NCBI GenBank assembly: GCA_900540685.1
Contig: UQGS01000060.1
Location: forward strand, 1 to 11,945
Direction: 5' to 3'
Source: an uncultured Catenibacterium sp.
GTDB taxonomy: Bacteria > Bacillota_I > Bacilli_A > Erysipelotrichales > Coprobacillaceae
DNA length: 11,945 nucleotides
Shown here: one piece after another, positions 7,510-11,945 of the stretch
Position numbering within the stretch: the first letter of the stretch is position 1
Layout: each line of letters opens with the position of its first letter
Made by a program: the position numbers and the translations under genes
The notes under the pieces: model-generated
The model's input: only the letters and a program-made list of their open reading frames with translations
What the model was told of the DNA's origin: nothing
Database searches by the model: none

Positions 7510-8397
7510 CTAAAAAAGATCAAGCATATTATCAAGATAGATTTCTTCTCTTACATTGATCGAATATTCTGGCTTAACCATATAATAAAGTAAAAACTCT
7601 AATACAAGAGCACTGCCTAGACTTCTGCCTTCTATCTTGAACTGTGTAAAGCCGAGTGGTCTATAAATAGACTGTATGTCTTCAATACTGATAAATGAAG
7701 GATTATGCATAGCATGAGAAAAACGATAGCCTTGATTTGCATTTGGTGCTTTACAAATGTGATCAGGTATATCTTTACCTAAATTCTGCAAACTCACTGT
7801 TTCATAACATTTCTTTCTATCCTGACATCCTACATAACAGCATTCATTACATAAGAATTCTACTTTATCCTTCTGTTTGATGGTAGATAATAATTTAAAT
7901 TTCTTATTTAAGCGGAAATCAGGCACAACATATCGGAATTCTTCTCTTTCGCATTCTTCTTTAAACTCATTAAAGTCAGTGATGACTTTAGTGGTAGAAG
8001 AGACAAAATAAAGATTTGGATATTTCTCCATCAAATAGTGTAATAAGAGATCAGAGTGTACAATCACACCATTGTTGCCTGCTTCATTAAATAACCTACA
8101 TAATGTATTACATTTAGGATCTGAGAGATGTTCTTCTTCTAGCATAGAGTTACTAAAAGTAAGTCTTGCAGAAATATGATACGTCTTCATCAGGTCTAAT
8201 ACCTCACGAGGATTATCTTCCCCTTCTCCAAGTCTTCCTCCACCCCATAAACAGTCCATTGGAGCACCATAAATAGAACCTATTTCACACCAGTCATAAA
8301 AATATTCTCTATGGTTATAAAAAAGAGGAAGGAACTTCTTATATAATTCATAGAATTCAAATAATCCTGGTAAGTGGTAATAAATTGTTTGATTCAT
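7510..8397 (-). CDS. Cys-rich protein with U32-peptidase-like KIEGR motif
   Basis: This 295-residue protein is not one I can name with certainty. Near the C-terminus it carries GFTQFKIEGRSLGSA (249-263); the KIEGR element is a hallmark of U32-family TIM-barrel proteins. A cysteine cluster at 183-197 (C-x2-CC-x3-C-x5-C) plus Cys215 could hold an iron-sulphur cluster, as known for U32 proteins acting in tRNA/rRNA hydroxylation or ubiquinone synthesis. The order of elements (NNGVIVHSDLLLHYL, then YFVSSTTKVI, RYVVPDFRLNK, LCNECCYVGC) fits successive beta-alpha units of a barrel. It is shorter than most U32 proteins. Its ATG abuts the stop of the sirtuin-like gene without any gap, with GGGAG five bases upstream, so the two are surely co-translated. 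No protease activity is implied. The reaction and substrate are unknown. Confidence 0.7.
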   Translation of the reverse strand: MNQTIYYHLPGLFEFYELYKKFLPLFYNHREYFYDWCEIGSIYGAPMDCLWGGGRLGEGEDNPREVLDLMKTYHISARLTFSNSMLEEEHLSDPKCNTLCRLFNEAGNNGVIVHSDLLLHYLMEKYPNLYFVSSTTKVITDFNEFKEECEREEFRYVVPDFRLNKKFKLLSTIKQKDKVEFLCNECCYVGCQDRKKCYETVSLQNLGKDIPDHICKAPNANQGYRFSHAMHNPSFISIEDIQSIYRPLGFTQFKIEGRSLGSALVLEFLLYYMVKPEYSINVREEIYLDNMLDLF

Positions 8398-8952
8398 TTA
8401 TTCTCCCATTAATTCTTCCAATACTTTTCTTACGTTATGAGCTGCATCTTCCTGTATCTCAATAATACGTGCACCTCTAGACTTGGCCACTTCTCTTAAA
8501 TCTACTGATATACCTGTATGGAATGAACATCCTACAACTAGAAATACATCTCCTGGTTGTAATGCATATACCATTTCATAAGCTAATTGATAATTTGGCG
8601 CAGGATCACCATAAAGAACTGGCTTATTGTATAAAGAATAAGCAATATCCATTTCATCATCAGCAGGAAGACCACCATGTAGTTCTAATGCATCACTACC
8701 TGCAAGTTTATGTAAGCCATCAATATTCATTGTGATAATAGGAATATGATACTCTGCCAAGGCATAATGTGCATCATTTGGTTTTGCACCATTCATATTT
8801 GCTTTTAATTGTCTAATAACTTCATTGTATTCTTCATGATGTCTTTGCGCATAGCTTCTAAACAGTTTTTCTCTGACATCTGGTCTTTCCATAAATGTAG
8901 GAATATTACTTTGTTTAGATATTCCTGCACCTGTAAATGCGATTATCTTCAT
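8398..8952 (-). CDS. Short sirtuin-like (Sir2-fold) NAD-binding protein without zinc module
   Basis: The start at 8952 (184 residues) places AGGAG nine bases upstream; the ATG at 8961 touches the SD and is unlikely. Sirtuin motifs are clear: TGAGISKQSNIPTF (7-20), ITMNIDGLHKLAG (73-85) and LELHGG (89-94), with His92 in the position of the catalytic histidine. PVLYGD and FLVVGCSFHTGIS follow at 111-116 and 137-149. Classical sirtuins have four zinc-binding cysteines after the HG motif. Here the stretch 95-110 has none, and the whole protein has only Cys142. Arg of the usual DFR loop is replaced (PTFM), and Gln of TQNID is Met. It is thus a reduced sirtuin, about 50-60 residues short of a typical bacterial CobB. 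NAD-dependent deacylase activity is possible but not assured; NADase or plain nucleotide binding are alternatives. It forms a zero-gap pair with the downstream Cys-rich gene. Confidence 0.82.
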   Translation of the reverse strand: MKIIAFTGAGISKQSNIPTFMERPDVREKLFRSYAQRHHEEYNEVIRQLKANMNGAKPNDAHYALAEYHIPIITMNIDGLHKLAGSDALELHGGLPADDEMDIAYSLYNKPVLYGDPAPNYQLAYEMVYALQPGDVFLVVGCSFHTGISVDLREVAKSRGARIIEIQEDAAHNVRKVLEELMGE

Positions 8953-8967
8953 ATCAATCATCTCCTT

Positions 8968-8984
8968 GTGTTATATTATAACAC
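8968..8984 (-). promoter_or_regulatory. Extended -10 promoter inside a palindrome, upstream of the sirtuin-like gene
   Basis: On the minus strand the 17 bases read GTGTTATAATATAACAC. They contain the extended -10 TGTTATAAT (8983-8975) and form a 7-bp inverted repeat around AAT. The element begins directly after the stop codon (8987-8985) of the HAD phosphatase gene and ends one base before the AAGGAG ribosome site. The -35 region (TTTATT) is poor. The palindrome could be an operator or simply AT-rich chance. Confidence 0.5.
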
Positions 8985-9599
8985 TTATAAAAGTCCTAAT
9001 AAATCTTCTACCTTCTCTAGTATATAATTAGAATCACTCATATCCTTGCTTTCTACACTACCCCATTTCGCAAAGGCAAAATCAATGCCTGCATTTCTTG
9101 AAGCAAGAAGATCTGAATAAGCATCTCCAATATAAATAACATCTTCTTTATTTAATCCTAAACGTTCTATGCATAATAAAAGTGGTTCTGGATCAGGTTT
9201 ATGCTTTGAAGTATCATCCTCTAATACAACAACTTCCATATAATCATCTAGTCCTAAAGAAACAACATCAATATCATACTGTTTCTTATTCTTAGAAGAG
9301 ACAACGCTAAATCTTAACTTTTCATGCAATGTATTTAATACGTCATCCATTCCTTTATAAGGAGTTGCTTTATATTCATCCACATATTTAACCCATCTTG
9401 CATAAACCTCTTCAGGATTATTCACTTCTAGTTCTTCCATGACCTTCATGCCTGGATAAGAGGCAAAATGATAGACTTCTTCTAAAGTCCATTCTTCCCT
9501 TTTTTCTTCCTGGATAATCTTCTGTAATGGAATCATATTCATATCAAGAGTATTGACTAAAGTATTATCAATATCAAAAATAAGTGCTTTATCTTTCAC
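8985..9599 (-). CDS. HAD-superfamily phosphatase (phosphoglycolate phosphatase-like)
   Basis: This 204-residue protein belongs to the HAD subfamily IA, which hydrolyses small phosphate esters through an aspartyl-phosphate intermediate. Motif I is DIDNTL (9-14, nucleophile Asp9 and acid/base Asp11; most relatives have DxDGT). Motif II is Ser101 or Ser102 in VVSSKN. Motif III is Lys134 in KHKPDPEP, and motif IV is IGDAYSDLLAS (157-167). A helical cap lies between about 16 and 85. The substrate cannot be deduced; phosphoglycolate, pyrophosphate and sugar phosphates are all handled by close families. The start codon is GTG at 9599, backed by GAGAGG eight bases upstream, and lies two bases past the mnmM stop, so the two genes are co-transcribed. 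No terminator follows; a promoter for the sirtuin-like gene begins at once. Confidence 0.9.
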   Translation of the reverse strand: MKDKALIFDIDNTLVNTLDMNMIPLQKIIQEEKREEWTLEEVYHFASYPGMKVMEELEVNNPEEVYARWVKYVDEYKATPYKGMDDVLNTLHEKLRFSVVSSKNKKQYDIDVVSLGLDDYMEVVVLEDDTSKHKPDPEPLLLCIERLGLNKEDVIYIGDAYSDLLASRNAGIDFAFAKWGSVESKDMSDSNYILEKVEDLLGLL

Positions 9600-9601
9600 T
9601 A

Positions 9602-10117
9602 TTATTTCCTCTCTATTTCTATCACATAAGGGGCATTCTTTTTATTCATCATCTTAAAACTTGATACGTTAAATGTATGTGTATCCAAACCTGATACGTA
9701 GTTGTCAATCCATAAAGCTTCTTCTCTACCTTGAGGATGTCCAATATAACAAGTTATAAAAATAACCTTCTCCACAAGTTCAATAGCTTTAACAAGGGTT
9801 CTTTGAGTGACATCAAGTGTTGTTGTGATGTTGTGATCTCCTTCTGGCAAATAACCTAGATTAAAGATACCAATATCAAATGTATCAACATAGTTATCAA
9901 AATTTTCATGAGAATCACATATAAGATGTGCTTGATCTCCCACTAACTCTTTTGTATGCTTTAGTGCTTCTTCTTGTATATCAAAGCTATACACTTCCTT
10001 ACAGCATTCAATCAAAGCTTTTGTATCATGGCCATTACCCATTGTGAAATCTACACCTATTTCTAGATTCTCATATGTATGCATACGTTCATGTACATAC
10101 TCTACCATACTTAACAT
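9602..10117 (-). CDS. mnmM: tRNA 5-aminomethyl-2-thiouridine methyltransferase (YtqB/MnmM family)
   Basis: This is a SAM-dependent methyltransferase of the YtqB type, once annotated as rRNA methylase. The Bacillus subtilis member is known to methylate nm5s2U to mnm5s2U at the wobble base of tRNA. The 171 residues are slightly short for the family (about 185-195). Motif I is DFTMGNGHDTKAL (23-35) and motif II SFDIQEEAL (44-52). The signature FNLGYLPEGDH (85-95) replaces the usual NLGYLPGGDK. CYIGHPQGREE (123-133) and a terminal PYVIEIERK complete the pattern. The ATG at 10117 has AAAGGAG nine bases upstream; an ATG three codons later is an alternative. The preceding gene ends in a terminator whose T-tract stops only about five bases before this ribosome site, so the promoter is unclear. 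It is followed at two bases by the HAD gene. Confidence 0.92.
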   Translation of the reverse strand: MLSMVEYVHERMHTYENLEIGVDFTMGNGHDTKALIECCKEVYSFDIQEEALKHTKELVGDQAHLICDSHENFDNYVDTFDIGIFNLGYLPEGDHNITTTLDVTQRTLVKAIELVEKVIFITCYIGHPQGREEALWIDNYVSGLDTHTFNVSSFKMMNKKNAPYVIEIERK

Positions 10118-10133
10118 GTTTCTATTCTCCTTT

Positions 10134-10160
10134 AAAAAAATCCGGCAAATGCCGGATTTA
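10134..10160 (-). terminator. Intrinsic terminator after the D,D-carboxypeptidase gene
   Basis: AAATCCGGC (10138-10146) and GCCGGATTT (10151-10159) form a 9-bp stem around a 4-nt loop. On the minus strand it is followed by further T residues, then directly by the mnmM ribosome site. It sits directly after the stop codon at 10163-10161. Confidence 0.88.
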
Positions 10161-11390
10161 TTATGACTTTAATGCAGGAAGGTCTCCTGTATAAAGACAA
10201 TATTCTTCTAGTGTCCAGTTATTTTCATACATGATCTTAGCCGCTTTCTTACCTACATAACGGAAATGCCAAGGTTCCTGTGTGATACCTGTAATCTTAG
10301 AAGTACCATCCGCAAAACGTAATACAAAACCATATTTATGTGCATTCTTACATGCCCACTTATATTCTGATGTATCACCAAATACAAGTCTCTTACCTTC
10401 ATTAACACTTTCAGAACTCATATCGATACCAAGTCCTGTCTGGTGTTCACTTGCGCCAGGCAAAGCAACGTGCTGGATTGCGTAAAGTTCTCCCCACCTC
10501 TGTTTATATTCCTTATAGATTTCACTCTGTTCAGCATAAGAACGATAACCACTATTGATCATGATATAGTAGCCTTCCTTTTCACCTGCTTTACGCATCG
10601 CAAGGAATGCCTCATAAGCTTCTTTTCTTAATTTTGGATGATCACATTTCTTAGTGATATATTTCTTATCAGGTGTGACTAAATCAGATGGTTTATAACT
10701 AGAAGGAAGGTATAAGCCTTTCTTTACAAGAGTTGTATAACGTGATGGATTAGTAATAGTATGTCTAGTTGCTTCTTTAGTAGAGTCTCCAATAAATGGA
10801 TAAGAAGTACTTAATACAGCATAGTTATAATTCTTGCTTGATTTATAAGCTTCTTCATATTTATCCATATCCTGGAACTTAAATCCAGATACAGCCATAT
10901 AATTCTTCATTGTATTATAGCTATAGCCTTTATCTAGAATATAGTCTAGATCATCACTATCAGCTGTCTTTAAGATAGTCCAGATCTGTTTTTCAGTAAA
11001 ACCATTCTTCTTTAAAGAAGGAATCTGGTCATCTAGCATTGGTGATAATGTATCTACTACATCAGCAGCTTTCATCTTCTTATGAAGTGACTGATACTGT
11101 TCAAAATCAGCATAATACTTAACATCCTTAGAATGTTTTAACCATGAATCGATATGATCTAAATAATCATCATCAATCACAATCTTCACTTTATCACTTG
11201 TAAGTTTTAATACTGCAGACTGCTGAGACCATGAATAGCCTTTCATTGCAAGTCTAATACGTGAAAAGTTAAATGTGATCACTAATACAAGTACTACAAC
11301 AACAGGAATAACAACCTTTAAGACATTATCCCATCTTATTCTTCTACGACGACTGTAGGGAGAATAATTATAATTTCTCTTTCTTCTCAT
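10161..11390 (-). CDS. Membrane-anchored VanY-type D-alanyl-D-alanine carboxypeptidase
   Basis: VanY/M15B enzymes are zinc peptidases that remove the terminal D-Ala from peptidoglycan precursors or stem peptides outside the membrane. The start at 11390 (409 residues) is preceded by AGAGGT; upstream in-frame codons to 11453 overlap the promoter. Residues 1-20 are arginine-rich and cytoplasmic, and 23-41 are a single membrane span. Residues 60-245 form a long linker or accessory region with no motif I know, partly repetitive in the FTEKQIWTIL...LDYILDKGYS style. The VanY domain covers about 246-400: SGYRSYAEQ (280-288), ASEHQTGLGIDM (313-324, zinc ligands His316 and Asp323) and EPWHFRYVG (372-380, catalytic Glu372 and ligand His375). 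It is a single-gene unit with its own promoter and terminator. Here it most likely trims wall peptides. Nothing nearby points to vancomycin resistance. Confidence 0.93.
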   Translation of the reverse strand: MRRKRNYNYSPYSRRRRIRWDNVLKVVIPVVVVLVLVITFNFSRIRLAMKGYSWSQQSAVLKLTSDKVKIVIDDDYLDHIDSWLKHSKDVKYYADFEQYQSLHKKMKAADVVDTLSPMLDDQIPSLKKNGFTEKQIWTILKTADSDDLDYILDKGYSYNTMKNYMAVSGFKFQDMDKYEEAYKSSKNYNYAVLSTSYPFIGDSTKEATRHTITNPSRYTTLVKKGLYLPSSYKPSDLVTPDKKYITKKCDHPKLRKEAYEAFLAMRKAGEKEGYYIMINSGYRSYAEQSEIYKEYKQRWGELYAIQHVALPGASEHQTGLGIDMSSESVNEGKRLVFGDTSEYKWACKNAHKYGFVLRFADGTSKITGITQEPWHFRYVGKKAAKIMYENNWTLEEYCLYTGDLPALKS

Positions 11391-11421
11391 AAATTTTCTA
11401 CCTCTTTCTTTATCACGAATA

Positions 11422-11450
11422 ATAGTACCAAACAGGACATTATTTGTCCA
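11422..11450 (-). promoter_or_regulatory. Promoter of the D,D-carboxypeptidase gene
   Basis: On the minus strand TGGACA (11450-11445) is followed after 17 bp by TACTAT (11427-11422), which carries an upstream TG in extended -10 position. The predicted start near 11415 leaves a leader of about 25 nt. An inverted repeat, GGACA-N5-TGTCC (11435-11449), overlaps the -35. Confidence 0.55.
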
Positions 11451-11517
11451 CACTACACCCTTATTATCTCACATTTTCACATAATTTACATATTACTGTT
11501 TAATTAATCGAACACAA

Positions 11518-11546
11518 TTGCAAAAAGGGTGATTTTATGATATCTT
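11518..11546 (+). promoter_or_regulatory. Weak candidate promoter for the small membrane protein gene
   Basis: TTGCAA (11518-11523) and TATCTT (11541-11546) are 17 bp apart, each matching consensus at four of six positions. A promoter is expected somewhere in this divergent region (11391-11575), but this is only the best of several poor options. Confidence 0.2.
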
Positions 11547-11575
11547 TTACTAAGTGTGAAAAGGAGGTTTCCCCG

Positions 11576-11851
11576 ATGCAATTAGTCATTTATATATTCA
11601 TTGCGTTATGTACTCTTGCAATCGCAATTTTATTTACTGAAGTTACAGGAAAATTATTCAAAGCATTACTTGCTTTAGTAGGTGCTGCTTCTACTGGTTA
11701 CTCAATTGCTTTAGCTGCACGTATGATTGCAAAATCTACTAAATGGTTCAGTAAACCACCACTAATGAATACTTTCTATATTTCATCTGCGATTGTATTA
11801 GTATTAATCATTATCGTTACAAAAGTCATCTTAAAAAAGAAAAACGGTTAA
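11576..11851 (+). CDS. Small multi-pass membrane protein of unknown function
   Basis: I do not recognise this 91-residue protein. It is strongly hydrophobic, with likely spans at about 2-20, 27-50 and 67-86, a short polar loop (MIAKSTKWFSKPP, 50-62) and a lysine-rich tail (KVILKKKNG) that should stay in the cytoplasm. The start at 11576 is supported by AAAGGAGGT seven bases upstream. An in-frame ATG at 11537, with a weaker AAGGGTGAT site just before it, would add 13 polar residues (MISFTKCEKEVSP); I regard it as less likely, but the two starts may both be used. It is divergent from the D,D-carboxypeptidase gene and ends in a terminator, so it is expressed alone. No motif suggests a transporter, toxin or holin with any confidence. 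Confidence 0.75.
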   Translation: MQLVIYIFIALCTLAIAILFTEVTGKLFKALLALVGAASTGYSIALAARMIAKSTKWFSKPPLMNTFYISSAIVLVLIIIVTKVILKKKNG

Positions 11852-11862
11852 ACCGTTTTTTT
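11840..11862 (+). terminator. Intrinsic terminator after the small membrane protein gene
   Basis: An 8-bp stem (AAAAACGG, 11840-11847, with CCGTTTTT, 11853-11860) with a 5-nt loop TTAAA is followed by two further T residues. The stop codon (11849-11851) lies in the loop, so the last codons of the gene form the left arm. Confidence 0.8.
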
Positions 11863-11892
11863 ATTTGCACTAAAAAAGGAATGCTCGTGCCA

Positions 11893-11939
11893 ATGGTATT
11901 AAGTTAAAGAAAACTAATACCATCTGATAATTAAGTTAA
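11893..11939. repeat. Inverted repeat with flanking direct repeats at the right edge
   Basis: ATGGTATTA (11893-11901) and TAATACCAT (11915-11923) are perfect 9-bp complements around 13 nt. In addition ATTAAGTTAA occurs at 11898-11907 and again at 11930-11939, 32 bp apart. No T-tract follows the hairpin, so it is not a simple terminator. A GATAAT that could serve as -10 lies at 11926-11931. The next gene lies beyond the window, so this may be its regulatory region. Confidence 0.45.
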
Positions 11940-11945
11940 GGTGTC

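Noticed and set aside
7510..8952. Antiviral SIR2 defence system
   Set aside because: The sirtuin-like protein is much shorter than defence SIR2 proteins, no effector or sensor partner is seen, and the surroundings are housekeeping genes without mobile-element marks.
8523..9027. Plus-strand open frames opposite the sirtuin-like gene
   Set aside because: They are antisense to strongly motif-supported genes and have low-complexity composition.
10161..11390. Part of a vancomycin-resistance cluster
   Set aside because: No VanS/VanR, VanH, VanX or ligase genes are nearby; lone VanY-type carboxypeptidases are common housekeeping wall enzymes.

Overview
This is an AT-rich window (mid-30s % GC by eye) that is densely packed and mostly transcribed on the minus strand. 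It looks like ordinary chromosome of a low-GC Firmicute. Support for that comes from strong AGGAGG-type Shine-Dalgarno (SD) sites, sigma-A-like promoters, a YtqB/MnmM-type tRNA methyltransferase, paired M29 and M42 peptidases and a one-domain cold-shock protein. The overall flavour suggests an anaerobic gut Erysipelotrichia-like organism, but that is an inference; no rRNA or other strong taxonomic marker is present. I see no transposase, phage gene, tRNA, rRNA or CRISPR array.

Layout from left to right. (1) 89-2471, minus: a glycerate 2-kinase, an RluA-type pseudouridine synthase and a small membrane-anchored protein form a tightly coupled operon. (2) 2530-5972, minus: an M29 aminopeptidase, peptide chain release factor 3 (prfC) and a PAP2-like membrane phosphatase form an operon with a clear promoter at 6022-5995 and a perfect 12-bp terminator hairpin at 2504-2531. 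(3) 6211-6414, plus: a cold-shock protein with a roughly 100-nt candidate leader, ending in a bidirectional terminator that it shares with (4) 6449-7477, minus: an M42 metallopeptidase. (5) 7510-8952, minus: a short sirtuin-like protein without the zinc cysteines, directly abutting a cysteine-rich protein with a U32-type KIEGR motif. (6) 8985-10117, minus: the tRNA methyltransferase mnmM and a HAD phosphatase. (7) 10161-11390, minus: a membrane-anchored VanY-type D,D-carboxypeptidase with its own terminator. (8) 11576-11851, plus: a small multi-pass membrane protein of unknown function with a terminator.

Most of the genes are housekeeping: translation termination (RF3), RNA modification (RluA, MnmM), peptide breakdown (M29, M42), glycerate entry into glycolysis, wall trimming (VanY) and cold response. 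Intergenic spaces are minimal. Several promoters of the form TGTTAKAAT sit directly against the upstream stop codon or terminator and only about 10 nt ahead of the SD, implying very short leaders. The least ordinary part is the pair at 7510-8952, a compact zinc-less sirtuin fold with a Cys-rich U32-like partner. I did not find a clearly new multi-gene system; the findings below are modest leads.
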